DNA of 47,935 bases from Eremomyces bilateralis CBS 781.70 (Eukaryota; Ascomycota; Dothideomycetes; Eremomycetales; Eremomycetaceae). Where the stretch lies: NCBI RefSeq assembly GCF_010015585.1, contig NW_022985082.1:251060-298994 (forward strand), given 5' to 3'. Within the stretch, counting starts at the first letter, position 1; each line of letters begins with the position of its first letter. Of the stretch, positions 23,710 to 34,735 are shown piece by piece. The notes under the pieces were generated by a model that worked only from the letters and a program-made list of their open reading frames with translations, searched no databases and was not told where the DNA came from. Both the position numbers and the translations under genes were made by a program.

Positions 23710-25869
23710 CTAGCGCAATGACCTCCCTCCGTATCCTCCCATCTCGATATCTGGAAGTCGTGGCTCCCGGTCCCGGGGTGGGCTGACTGCTCGGCCTGTC
23801 CCAACGCTTGCAGCGTCCTGGAGAAGCACTTCCCGGCTGGCATCCCGACTGTGGCCAAATGCAGGGCCGAAGTTGAACGTGTCGCTAGCAGGGAGCGGCT
23901 CATAGGAGGTTTTTCCGTTGAACTTCTTGGCTTCGTTGGGGTCCATGAGAAGAGAGTTGCGGGGGTCGAGAGGGGTCAGGTTATCGAAGTCGCGGTTGAT
24001 TTTTTCTGTAAGGAGTTCGGTTAGCGGGATCTAGGGGGAGAATTGCAGTTTGGGCTTACCTTGTTCTTTGCGCTGCTTTCGGTGCGGGTTCGCTTTGCAC
24101 ATAAGCACAATGGCGTTGATAGCGATCAGGATGGCCAAAGCACCAGTCAGAACACCTTGCACCACGACAAGGACGACGCCGGTGACTGTCTGGGTAGTCT
24201 GAGTGACGCCAAGCTCCTCCACGAAGATCAGAATGCAAACAACTGAAGCCACCCTCACAACCTGGATGATGATGTTGATCCAATTGCTTGACTTCAAGGT
24301 AAACGGTCTCGACCAGAGCAAGAGGATAAGCAGCAGGGCTTCGACGATGAGCTGACCACTCGCCTGGACCAATCCATTTCCCGACGCTCCGGCAATAATG
24401 CAGCCTTTCACGAACATGTAGATGATCAAAGGAATGAACATCCACCACCAACCCTTCTTGTAGTTCTCGTAGAAGATGTTGTACTTCACCCAGGTGTTTT
24501 TGTCTTCATAAAGGCCGGACACGTTGCCCTCGGCCTTCTTGTACTTGCGTGCAACTTGCCAGATTCGGAATGTGAAGAATGCCAAAATGAGTGTAAAGAT
24601 TCCAAGTGTCACACCTGCGAGAACCTTTGCGGCCCAGGAATCGCCGCTGGTAAACTGATACACGCAGTACATCGTCCAGATACCGTAGAGCAACAGAATG
24701 AGTGAAGTAATCGCCTTGCTAAGAGTGATCCAGTATCGCTTCCGGAATCCTTCAAGCTTTTTTGGAAAGGTTCCGAAAAGGGCCCAAATCTCCAGGATGA
24801 CCTTGAAGAGCAGGATGGCAACGGTAATGGCACCGATGACGCAGGCAAAGATCAGGAGGACGGTCATGAACGTATTGGTTTTCGGAATGGCGAGCGACTC
24901 GGCGAATGCCTGGATACCCTCGACCGAATGGATAGGCTTGTCTTCGGCTTCCGTCCCGTTGCTGGTGGTGTTCGCGGCCGAGATCTCAGTATTAACCTCA
25001 CGTGCGTAGAGAAAGACATTCTCAATAGCACGTTTGGTCATATTGCCGCTTGGATAAACCAACGTGACATTCCTCAGAAACGCGATCGAGTTCTCGGTCA
25101 AGTTTCCGCCCGTCCTCCCGCGGAAGTTGTCGATCGTGCTTTGGAGCCCGTCCCAGGTCACCAGACCGGTGCTGAACCCGAAATTCTTCGAGAAGCTTCG
25201 GTAGACGCCTGGATATTGGACCGAGAGCATGCCGTTCATGGCCATCGACTGGAACCAACCGACAGTTTCAAAGAAAGTTGGGCTGGGTGCTCCACTACCA
25301 GCACCTGAGCCACCTGCAAGGGCGCTGGCACCCGAGAGAAGGAGTGCAGCTCCAGCGATGCCGGCAGCAACGTATGGGACCGCTGGTACGTCCAACGATT
25401 TGCCATTGCCAACCGTTGACTGGATGCATGCCAGATCCTGTCCGCCTTCCATTGTCTTCAGCTCCAGCTTCGCCTTGCCATCCAGGTTTGGTATGGAGAA
25501 TGCTATTGATGGAATCTGATCGGCATATTCAGAAGGAATATTCTGGGTGCCAGATGCTGTGAATGTGCCGGATGGAATTGGGCATAGTTGCTTGACATAG
25601 TTCTCTTTCTCGCACGGGTTGAAGTCTTTCTTGTATACTTCTACTCCGTATGCCGTGACGGTCAAGGCGGCCGTCACGTTCTGCTCTTTAGCACTTGTTC
25701 CAGCAACATCGAAGTCCACAGTTCCGGTGACTCGGTTATACTCGATGTTTAACTTCTCGACCTTGATATCGGAGCTGTCAAAACATGTGCTATAACCATT
25801 CGTGCGCAGTATATCGTCAGCTCGAGCAACTAGCGGCAAGGCCGCTAGAGCCCATAACGATCGTCGCAT
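23710..25869 (-). CDS. TRP-like flavin carrier (FLC-type) membrane protein
   Basis: Member of the fungal TRP-like/ML-domain family (yeast Flc1-3), linked to FAD transport into the ER, cell-wall integrity and calcium homeostasis. Exons 24060-25869 and 23710-24005, intron 54 bp (GTAAGC...CTTACAG), 701 aa. Signal peptide MRRSLWALAALPLVARA, then a luminal ML-like beta domain to about 160 with Cys pairs (STCFDSS, NPCEKEN, KQLCPIP, DLACIQS) and N-glycosylation sites (NVTAAL, NLTENS, NMTKRA, NTTSNG). Then about nine membrane helices, including MTVLLIFACVIGAITVAILL and SLILLLYGIWTMYCVYQF, with the motif KKGWWWMFIPLIIYMFVKG. The cytosolic tail ends in a Gly/Arg-rich stretch. Start is the first ATG and gives a proper signal peptide. 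Confidence 0.93.
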
Positions 25870-28800
25870 TTTGAACCCTCGGGGTTCGGATGTGAAGCAA
25901 GGACTCAGGGACGATCCTCAGATGGAAGATCCAATTTTATACACGATTGTCGAAGATTTGCGCTGGAATGGACGACCAGACGCGGTTTCGATCGAAATGT
26001 GTTTTTGCAAATAGTTCGATGAAATTGTGATTAAAAAGGGCAGTACCGCAAAGGATCAACCTTGGCTGCGCGTCCGGGAGAAGTCGTGGTAGGATAGAAA
26101 CGAAGGATATATAATAAAGGCCTAAAGAAACGATGGGTTAGATGAAATGGCCGAACGAGTGACCAGATGGAGAGTGGACAATGAAACGCAACGCAACGAG
26201 AGTATTTAGTGAGTGCTGGGTGTGAAGTGAGAAGGAAAAGATGCAGGATGGAGTGTCTCAAGTCCGAAGACAGAACAGGCTCGGAAGGAGATGAAGCCAG
26301 GAGACTGGATGGCGCCCCTAGGCAGGGCCGGGTGCCAGCAAACTGATCCAAGCGGGTTTCCGTGGCCTGGACCGGATTGGCCATCGCCGCCAAATGTTGC
26401 ATTTGTGGGGAGGGTGACTTGGTTGAGCTCCAGGAGTATGGGTCACTTACTTACTCAGGGTTAAGGTTTCAACTTTGACTCGTCGGACGTAGCGAACGAT
26501 GTGAGGGGTCGAGGTAAAGCGATCGTAAATTCGTGAGACGGAACAGGAAAACAGACAGGATGGAAGAAGACCAGAACTGTCGCAGGACTATCGTCCTTTT
26601 GAGCTTATGGTTACACCAATGTTGCTTCCAGCTTCTGATTCAGGTGGTGTGCTGGCTGGACGGAGGAAGAAAACAAGGCACACGACTAAAAGCCCTGAAC
26701 AGCCGCCACGCACGCCACGGGCGCAGCCTGTAACGGACTACCCGTAGGCTGGAGCGCAACTAAATCTTAGTGAGACCCCGGTGCGGTCCCTTTTCCGTGC
26801 TTGATACCCACTCATGGATGCTCTCCAGTAGTATTGACGCTCCATTCCGACAACAATGATATGCGCGCCCAAAATCTCATGTTTCCGAAATATTGCACCC
26901 AAAATCTCTATCCGACTCTTCATGAGGGACATCGAGCGGAAAGAAAAGAGCCTCAAAGAACAGCGAGCGTTCTATTTTTGTTGTGATCAGTTGGGCAGGT
27001 CACCAGCCGTTTGGACGGACACGAGGTGCAGCCAGCTGGTTCGAGTCCAGGATGGGCTCTATTCGTCAATTCTCCGAACGTGATGCCTGATTGCCTCCTG
27101 TTGAGCGATTCAGCTGAGCAAGGAAAACCACATTCTGCAAGTCAACTCGAAAACTTGGTGTTGAGTGTGGCAGTGCATCCTGAATTTTCAACGGCGCCAT
27201 GTTAGGGAGCTTCGATAGTTTGATCGAGCCCCAGTTCTAAGAATAGTCCACTACCCAAGACTAATAAGGCTCTCTTATTTGCCAACAAGACTCGACTTTA
27301 AAACGCTGACGGTGGACACTTGGGTGCGCGGCCTTAGGGCAGGCCGTGCTATCCAATAGTTTTGCCCCACTGTCCCCATCGGAACTCGATAATTAGTCTC
27401 GATACGGCGGTGATCGCGAAGCGGCGAAGGTGGATGCATTGATGATTGATGATTGATCAGCCAGTTCAGACTTCTGAGCGATCCAACTTGAACGTTGGAA
27501 TCTCCATTGTTCTATGACGATTTGACGATGATATGCTTGTAAAGATACAAAATCGGTAATGATTTCGTCGATTGACGTTCGCTCATTGTTCTAGAATCTG
27601 GATGTCATTCGCGATCTCCTGGAAGGCCGGCACAGCGCGATCGTCGGAAGGTCTTCATCCAGTGTTATAAACGGTATAATATTAGTTAAGTTAGTTAGAC
27701 GAAAATTTGTTAGAAGTAATGATATCATTGTTTGAAGGATGTATCGGTGGGACGGAGTGTAAGCAAAACATGCCCTATGTGCGAATGATGTTGCCGACAG
27801 TTACCCATCCCTCCCATCCTGTTTGTTTATCTATTCGGACTTCAGAGTCACACAACGGAGCCTGCTTTGTTTGCTTATGGAAGTCCGTTGAACGGTAACT
27901 CGTGGTCGGGAGAATTGGTGCTACCGCCATGGATGATAGGGAGAAACTGAGTATAAAGAGTGTCTATACAAAAGAACCATTGTCTCGTTTCTCGCATCTG
28001 GTTCTGTTCCAAGTAGGGTGGTTGAATTTCAGTAATTTATATAATAATAAGAATCAATTTAACGTACTATCTGGATCCCTTTCGGGTCTATGAGCACGGC
28101 ATTCTATCTGGTCTGCCGCGGGCAAAAGTTTCCCCGTAGCCCTGAGGCTGCGGGTACATAAAATCCCGCCTCCTCCCTTTAGTAGACTATCTCAAACGTT
28201 TCAGTAATTTATATATATTTCTTCGGATGACTGATAGAATTTAAATTATGCATATAAATTGCTTCTTTCCGAAATTTACGCTAGTCCTATTTTGGCTTGG
28301 TTAGATTAGATATTGGTGCCTTGCAGCCTTAGGCACCAAAACCGAACTCCGTGAAACTCCTCAAAATCTCACCATCTTAACTCTATCTCCGCCATCCAAA
28401 TTAGTAAACGAAAGCTTGGCATGAAATATTTCCAGACCTCCGGAAATCTTTCATGAAAATTACAAGAGCAATAGATTTCATTGAAATCTTTCACCCACCC
28501 TAGTTCCAAGAGTTAAATAGCATACTCCGTACTGGAAATCCGATTGAAGTTCATGAAGCATCAATCATCATCTCAACAGTCGCTTTGAATAGCATATAGC
28601 GCTATGCTCCAACGAAGCTCGCATTGGTAAGCACCTAGTCATCGACGTTTGCTTGCAACGATACTGTTGCTTTCTATCCTGGCTAATTGATGTACATAGT
28701 AGTACAAGATAAGCGACATGGAGATTGACGTAGGTGGTACTAGGATAGTGATGTTGATCGATGATCAATCATCAATCTGAACAGTAAATGGCGTTTCATG

Positions 28801-29759
28801 TTTGGTTGTGCAGACCAGAGATACGTACCTGACTCCATTTTCCGCTGATTTTCACATCGTGCACTGAGGCTTCTGATTTCTGGAAAACCGACTTCTAGCA
28901 ATATCTTCTTGCTTTGAATGATAAACAATGCTCCGTTCGAAGAGAGCCGGGTAATGGTGATTCATGAGTAATGTTTGAACTCGCCTTAATAACCATCATC
29001 TAATCCTAATGACAAACCGACCCCCAGTCTCGTGTGTCGAAAATGGTTTCTTTATATCCTTCATGGCACTATTTCAATATTCAAAGTCTTTGCTAAAGCT
29101 CTAGTCGATGTTCTTCGCGTTGTCTCTTCACAAATCCTTTTCACTTGATCGTACCTTGATGGCCTCGAAGGGACCCTCCAGACTCCAACACAAGCCATGC
29201 ATTTTCAAGCAGTCATGAACAATGTTGCGTTCAACCTCAAAAGGTCGCAATGACCATACCATAGAACAGGGAGGGCATCGATGCCCGGACCTCCCTAATT
29301 CAAGCCATGGGAGCAAGCCATAAAAGATTTCCTGGACTCTATCACGGCGCCAGAAGAGCCATGTCGTACTTCAGAATCTAGGGTATCTGGTATTCCATCC
29401 TTGTATGGGAATCATCCAAAAGCCGGTCTGAATCCGTCTGAACGGTGCTCGCGAATTCATGGAATTAGCGGAGGCGCAGTGAGTACAGGTAACTCAACTT
29501 TAATAGACTCCTCTGTGTCGGGGATATTGTGGTACATGAAACTGTAATGCAGCTATGCCGTGAAATAGCTACTGGATGGTTGACGATACGCCTATTGCGA
29601 CCGCTTAAGATTTTAGATTTGGTGCTTGGTAGTGGTTCTAGGCCGCATGATCATGGCGTGCTGGCGATATTTTTGCTTAGGAGGCGCCGAATCCGACCGT
29701 CTAAAGGAAACCTAGGCATATACAGACTGTACGTTTCGGCGCCACTCAATTCAGCCAAC
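25870..29759. other. Large gene-poor stretch
   Basis: Nearly 3.9 kb without a supportable gene. The first ~600 bp are the promoter side of the TRP-like gene. From about 27200 on the DNA becomes more AT-rich and patchy, as in decayed intergenic or old repeat sequence. A 9-bp hairpin is at 28133-28154. A 16-bp inverted repeat (GATTGATGATTGATCA at 27444-27459 and its complement at 28762-28777) is low-complexity. No tRNA or transposase frame seen. Confidence 0.4.
28133..28154. repeat. Hairpin (9-bp stem, 4-nt loop)
   Basis: CCCGTAGCC, loop CTGA, GGCTGCGGG: eight Watson-Crick pairs and one T-G pair. It stands out by GC content from AT-rich surroundings. Function unknown. Confidence 0.45.
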
Positions 29760-30188
29760 ATGACTACAAGTCACACAGATTTATTCGCCGAATTCACCTA
29801 CAGTGAGCGCGACCGTCTCCTCGGTGAGATAGCACAGATTTGCGAGGGTTGGTGCTCGACACGCGTACCTGGTTCGACCCCGACGATTACTCCCACGATG
29901 ATATCACCATCAGCTTTAGGAACCGGAGCAAGTGGAGCGACGGCAATTGTCACTCAAGGTTCCGGGGAATCGTCCCAAACGAATGCGGTGACAGTGACGG
30001 TTACTCAGACCGCCGGCGCAAGTGGAACTTCGGCTGCGAATGCATTCAGTGCGGATGTATATGGTGGAGGCTATTTGATGCTTCTCGTGTCGTGGACTTC
30101 AGCCACTTTCTTGGTCCGTACTCTGATTCCATCCTCTAAATGGAGAGAAATTCAGGCTCAAATGCTGGATTATGATAATGGAAAGTGA
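29760..30188 (+). pseudogene. Possible remnant or exon of a Ser/Thr-rich, surface-anchored protein
   Basis: From ATG at 29760 the frame gives 142 aa: a short N-terminal part with ICEGWCSTR, a long Thr/Ser/Gly-rich part (SALGTGASGATAIVTQGSGE, then TVTVTQTAGASGTSAANAFS), then a hydrophobic segment GGGYLMLLVSWTSATFL. The low-complexity region followed by a hydrophobic tail is the layout of fungal GPI-anchored or single-span wall proteins. There is no signal peptide in this frame, and residues continue past the hydrophobic segment, so it may be a decayed gene or a last exon whose 5' part I cannot find. Confidence 0.3.
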
Positions 30189-31001
30189 GGCTAAGAGATT
30201 GAGATTTTGGCTCCAATCAAATAGAGCAATGCAGATTTCGATTCCGGCCAAGATTGTGGTAAGGTCGAACAGATTCGCATCGTGACTTTTGATGTCCATG
30301 GAACACTTTTTGTGGCGTGATGTGGGAAATTCGCAGGGTCTGGAAGGGACTCTACATCTGTACCAGACCCTTAATGATAAGCCAGTGCCGCAAAATTGAG
30401 TGGACCATGTATGAAGTCTCCAATTAGTTCAATAAATCTAGAGATGGTTGACGATGCAATTGTTGCTGATCATTCCGGATGTTTTGAGCCGCCCATAAGC
30501 GAAATTGGTAGTAACTAGGTAGCATCATCGTGATGACGAAACTTGGATGCCGACGCAACACGACAAATCGCAACGCCGATATGATTCTATCTTCATCTGA
30601 TCCCTTCTTTATTCGGAGAGTGAGCATTCCTTTCGGTACTCTAACCCCGGAGCTAGCTATGCCCTGTACCAAAAGATCTACGCGTCTACGGACGCGCCTC
30701 CATTTGTGATGTCACTCGTATCATCTGACAATCCAACTTCCAATGACTCTGAGGCGGCTACAGAGGCGGCTCGGAGATCTACATTTTGTAAGATTTATAA
30801 GGCACTCTGCGCAATGGTATTCACAGGGAGGTACAATGACTAGATATAATATTCTAAATCACTACTACTTATCAGAATTTACCACAGATCAATATTTACC
30901 ACCCTAAGTCATCCAGTCAAACCCCGAATATCACCTACAAATCGGAATAGTTGCAATACTTGTTCGCATTTACTCGAAGAGCTTGGATTGAATCTCAAAG
31001 T
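30189..31001. other. Region upstream of the SDR gene
   Basis: About 800 bp. It should contain the SDR promoter. No coding exon is supported; a minus-strand frame at 30424-30672 has no features. Confidence 0.4.
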
Positions 31002-31829
31002 ATGCATGAGGGAACCGGTAGCAAACGGTTCCGCGATTTCAACCTCGAAGGGGGCGTCTTCATCGTCACTGGCGGCGCCCAAGGCCTCGGTCTGGTGATG
31101 GCCGAGGCGCTTGTGGAGGCCGGCGCAGAAGTCCATTGCCTGGATCGGCAACCCGAGCCCGATGATGAGTTCACCGTCGCGCACGAGCGCATCGAGAAAG
31201 AATACGGTGGAAGTCTGCACTACAGCCAAGTGGACGTGCGAGACGTCAAAAACCTCGACGAGACCATCGGCAGGATTGCCGCGCGGAAAGAACGCCTGGA
31301 TGGGCTGATTGCCGCCGCTGGGGTACAGCAGATCACGAAGGCAGTGGACTATACCTTTGAAGATGCGCAGAAGATGTTGGCGATCAATTACACGGGCCTA
31401 TTCATGACGGCGACGTCGGTGGCCCGAGCGATGATGAAGTACAAGTGCCGCGGGCGCATCTGTCTCATCGCCAGCATGTCTGGTCTGATCGCAAACAAAG
31501 GGCTGATAACGCCTGTCTACAACAGTTCAAAAGCAGCGGTCATCCAGCTTTCGCGCTGCCTAGCGATGGAGTGGGGGAAGATCAAGGAAGATGGGACTGG
31601 TGGAATCCGAGTGAATTGTCTGAGCCCGGGACATATCATCACACCGATGGTGGAGAAGAACTTCGAGGAGGTGCCGGGTCTGAAAGAAAAGTGGGAGTCG
31701 GAGAATATGATGGGACGTCTGAGTCAACCAGAGGAGTTCAAGAGCGCCGGACTGTTTCTCTTGAGCAATGCAAGTAGTTTTATGACTGGGCAGAACTTGG
31801 TTATTGATGGAGGCCATACGGCTTGGTAG
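31002..31829 (+). CDS. Short-chain dehydrogenase/reductase (sorbose reductase/arabinitol dehydrogenase-like)
   Basis: Cytosolic NAD(P)-dependent oxidoreductase, classical SDR fold, 275 aa, no intron. Start is ATG at 31002 (MHEGTGSKRFRDF); the frame is open upstream but without an ATG. Cofactor motif TGGAQGLG at 23-30, acidic D48 after beta-2 (CLDRQ), VDVRD near 77-81, catalytic S158/S160 region (LIASMSG), Y173 and K177 (YNSSK), and the C-terminal block MTGQNLVIDGGHTAW. The usual N-A-G after beta-4 reads AAAGV here. Closest in layout to polyol/sugar SDRs such as Sou1 and Ard1; the substrate cannot be told. A perfect 10-bp inverted repeat starts 8 bases after the stop codon. Confidence 0.92.
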   Translation: MHEGTGSKRFRDFNLEGGVFIVTGGAQGLGLVMAEALVEAGAEVHCLDRQPEPDDEFTVAHERIEKEYGGSLHYSQVDVRDVKNLDETIGRIAARKERLDGLIAAAGVQQITKAVDYTFEDAQKMLAINYTGLFMTATSVARAMMKYKCRGRICLIASMSGLIANKGLITPVYNSSKAAVIQLSRCLAMEWGKIKEDGTGGIRVNCLSPGHIITPMVEKNFEEVPGLKEKWESENMMGRLSQPEEFKSAGLFLLSNASSFMTGQNLVIDGGHTAW

Positions 31830-31836
31830 ATTGAGT

Positions 31837-31859
31837 CAGAAACGATTTGATCGTTTCTG
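31837..31859 (+). terminator. Perfect 10-bp inverted repeat just 3' of the SDR gene
   Basis: CAGAAACGAT, loop TTG, ATCGTTTCTG, 8 bp after TAG. As RNA it would be a stable hairpin in the 3' UTR. It could influence stability or 3' processing, or be a palindromic binding site; eukaryotic genes do not need such a terminator, so the class label is a convenience. Confidence 0.4.
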
Positions 31860-32221
31860 TGTGTACAGGCACTAGTGAAATTGGCTTCCACCCTAGCGCC
31901 AAATAATTTCTTTACAATGGTTTAACAAGGCTCTTATTATGGTACCAAGACTAGTAGTTATACATGCGGTTAGACCAGTCAACTCTCCCTTAACGCACCC
32001 GTCCTGAACGCACATACACCCTTCTAATAATACTGCATGTTTTCCTAAAGCGCAATATTATATTCGCCACTAGAGGAAGATACTATAGGTAGTTACCTAG
32101 AATGATAGCTAACTAAGGAATCATGAATTTCAAAGCAGTGCTAGTACTCAATCATTAATTACACCATTTAAAGAAAGTATAAGAGTATGTCTTATCACAA
32201 AGGAGATAGGTCGGGAGGAGG
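31860..32221. other. 3' region between SDR gene and WD40 remnant
   Basis: About 360 bp of AT-rich sequence between two convergent units. Nothing recognised. Confidence 0.45.
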
Positions 32222-33159
32222 TTAAGAAAGATTATAACCGGCGTCCCATAGCCTGACCGTCCCGTCCTCAGATGCCGACGCCAGCGTCTTGCCGTCCGGC
32301 GAGAAGGCCACGGTCCTGACCCAGCTCGAATGGCCCTCGAGCGTCTGCAGTAGCGAGCCCGACCCGGCGTCCCATAGCTTGCCAGTCCTGTCGTCAGATG
32401 CCGATGCCAGTGTCCTGCCGTCCGGCGAGAAGGCTACAGACACGACGCAGACGAATGGCCCTTGAGTGTCTGCAGCGCCGCGCCCGACCGGGCGTCCCAT
32501 AGCCTGATCGTCACGTCGTTAGATGCCGACGCCAGCGCCTTGCCGTCCGGCGCGAAGGCCACAGCCCTGACCCAGGTCGAATGCCCCTCGAGCGTCTGTA
32601 GCAGCGCGCCCGACCTGGCGTCCCATAGCTTGATCGTCCTATCGTGAGATGCCGACGCTAGTGTCCTGCCGTCCGGCGAGGAGGACACGGCCGCGACATC
32701 ACCCGAATGGTCCGTAAGCGTCTGGAGCTCCGCGCCCGAACCGGCGTCCCAAAGCTTAACGGTCCCGTCGTCAGATGCCGATGCCAGCGTCCAACCGTCC
32801 GGCGCGAAGGCCACAGCCCGAACATTGTCCGAATGGCCCTTAAGCGTCTGCAGCAGCGAGCCCGACCCTCCGTCCCATAGCCTGACCATCCTGTCGCGCG
32901 ATGCCGACGCCAGCGTCCTGTCACCCGGCGAGAAGGCCACGGCCCTGACCCAATTAGAATGGCCCTTGAGCTTCCGCAGCAGCACGCCCGACCCGCCGTC
33001 CCATAGCCTGACCGTCCTGTCGTCAGATGCCGACGCTAGAGTCCTGCTGTCTAGCGAGAAGGCCACGGCATTAACCGAGCCCCATTGGCCCTTGAGAGTC
33101 TGCTTACTATGGTCTCTGCCTTGCTTCAAGTCCAGTAAGAGGTCATGTATCGAGGGCAT
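32222..33159 (-). pseudogene. Seven-repeat WD40 array, frameshifted (NLR-sensor-like)
   Basis: Seven tandem WD40 units of 42 residues (126 bp), each built on the pattern LKGHSxxVxxVAFSPDGxTL then ASASxDxTVRLWD, enough for a full propeller. Five units are in frame from ATG at 33159. In unit 6 one base is missing between GHS and VAFSPDG (17 instead of 18 nt, around 32438-32455), giving a stop at 32434; the remaining units continue in the next frame to 32222 and end in DAGYNLS. Such near-identical 42-aa repeats, varying mainly at a few surface positions, are typical of the sensor part of fungal NWD/HET-D/E-type receptors. No HET or NACHT domain is found upstream, so this looks like a detached, broken sensor. 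A short independent WD40 protein before the frameshift is the alternative. Confidence 0.85.
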
Positions 33160-34735
33160 TGTGACTATAACCCTTTCTAGTGTCCTGAGACGTGATCAAC
33201 TCAACCACTAGTGTTACCGAGAGGGTTGGACGGCTACAGCGGCCTTAGCGATGTATATTTTAAAGATCGTGTTGTTGGTGGAACTTAGAAGATAGGGTCG
33301 ACCCGACATTGATACGTTGACTGACAAACCGCCTTGCTCTGAGCCTCTGACTCATTTTCTTCTTATTGGCGTCACGTGGCTGACGAGTCTCTCAGTCGAA
33401 TTTGTGTTCGTACAGTCCTGTTACAGCTCAGCAAGATTTCGGTCTGACCAAAGCAGAATATAGGACTGTCGAGTTCTATAGAGAATCAGAAGCATTCGAA
33501 GAAAGCGGTATCATTTTATCCCATTTGTTAGAGATTGTTGTTTTACCTACATATAATGGTGAATCTCAAAATTTGGCAAATCTACAGACAGCCAGACTGA
33601 TTTTGGACGCATGTAGTAATTCCTCCGAGAACCTTGGAATGGTTAATTGACCAATACTGAACTTTCATACAATAGATAGCTTAGGCGAGTTCAAATACAT
33701 ACATAGTTCGATTGGTCTAACTTCGTAGGTACTAGCTTCGGCAAAAAAATTCCTTGGCAAACTATTGAAAAGAAGTTTTGCGGTGCTAGGCGGAAGCCGA
33801 TTTTGCTAATGACTGTATCATCGTTCTTGAAGGTTGCAAATTGCAAATCGCAAATCCAATTTTGATGTCTATGAAGTTGTTGTCACGTGGAGTGACAAAC
33901 AGTTGTGGAGACGATTGAGAACTTTTGGCGAATCTTTCGTTGACATACCACTAACCACACAGCATTACAGTAGTTATGGCATCGGAATGATTTAAGGGCG
34001 AACCATCAAAATGCCATTCCATACTGCAGATCGGGAACCCATATCCTGATTCGGCTTCCTTAGACGCTGGAAGGAGATCTGTTGTGGATGATACGTGCCG
34101 AGAGACCAACTTGAAATTCTCCACTCCTCCACGTTTTCCCCAGAAACCGGTGGCTATCCATATCCGGGGACCGAATCGCATTGTCTCGAAGGTGGATCCA
34201 TAGGATATTGTAAGCCCTCGGCGGCTCGGCCCCTCCATATGACCATCTGATATCGCGGGGTGCGGCTTACCTGATGGCTACTTTGCATGAATGTCTCTTT
34301 ATACGAAGAGATGGCGAGGTTCAGGACCCAAATTCTTGTGGTGCCACGATCCTATCTCGCTTTCCGAACTCGCCTACAAATCTTTGAGTTGTATCATTCT
34401 TATTTACAAGCCCTTCGGTGCATTTGAACCGAAAACAACCGGGTGAAAGAGTAAATTCTTCTCTAGCGTGCTACATGGACAGAGTTCCGTCTTTCCCGTC
34501 TTACCGAGTTAAGGTATTGTGCGTCTTCGGCCTCCAATCAGAATGGTCTCCCCTCAGTCTGACTGGAAACCTTTAGATATATTTCTGCCATGAGACTTTT
34601 CCTTCTTCAATTGGGTTTGCAAGAGTTATTTCCAAGTCAATAGGATTGTATTCTGCATTTCCGCGCTAGAAGTCCGTTGTTTGCAATGTCATATCAGTCC
34701 CGTCGGTACCATACCCAATAACTCGCAGGTAAACC
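33160..34735. other. Intergenic region between WD40 remnant and MFS gene
   Basis: About 1.6 kb. A CACGTG box lies at about 33374-33379. No NACHT or HET frame is found here that could have preceded the WD40 array. A minus-strand frame at 33951-34238 is listed separately. The last few hundred bases are the promoter of the MFS gene. Confidence 0.4.
33951..34238 (-). CDS. Possible orphan small protein, 95 aa
   Basis: ATG at 34238 to TAG at 33951. The peptide has a balanced composition, with blocks TMRFGPRIWIATGFWGKRGG and FPICSMEWHFDGSPLNHSD. No family recognised, no signal peptide, no supported introns. It may be a lineage-specific gene, an exon or chance. Confidence 0.22.
   Translation of the reverse strand: MEGPSRRGLTISYGSTFETMRFGPRIWIATGFWGKRGGVENFKLVSRHVSSTTDLLPASKEAESGYGFPICSMEWHFDGSPLNHSDAITTVMLCG

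Noticed and set aside
27036-27050. tRNA-like T-arm (CTGG TTCGAGT CCAG)
   Set aside because: No matching acceptor, D or anticodon arms upstream.
27444-28777. 16-bp inverted repeat as possible transposon ends
   Set aside because: The repeat is low-complexity (GATTGAT units), with no target-site duplication or transposase frame.
33402-33650. 82-aa plus-strand frame
   Set aside because: Begins at TTG, not ATG, and has no family features.
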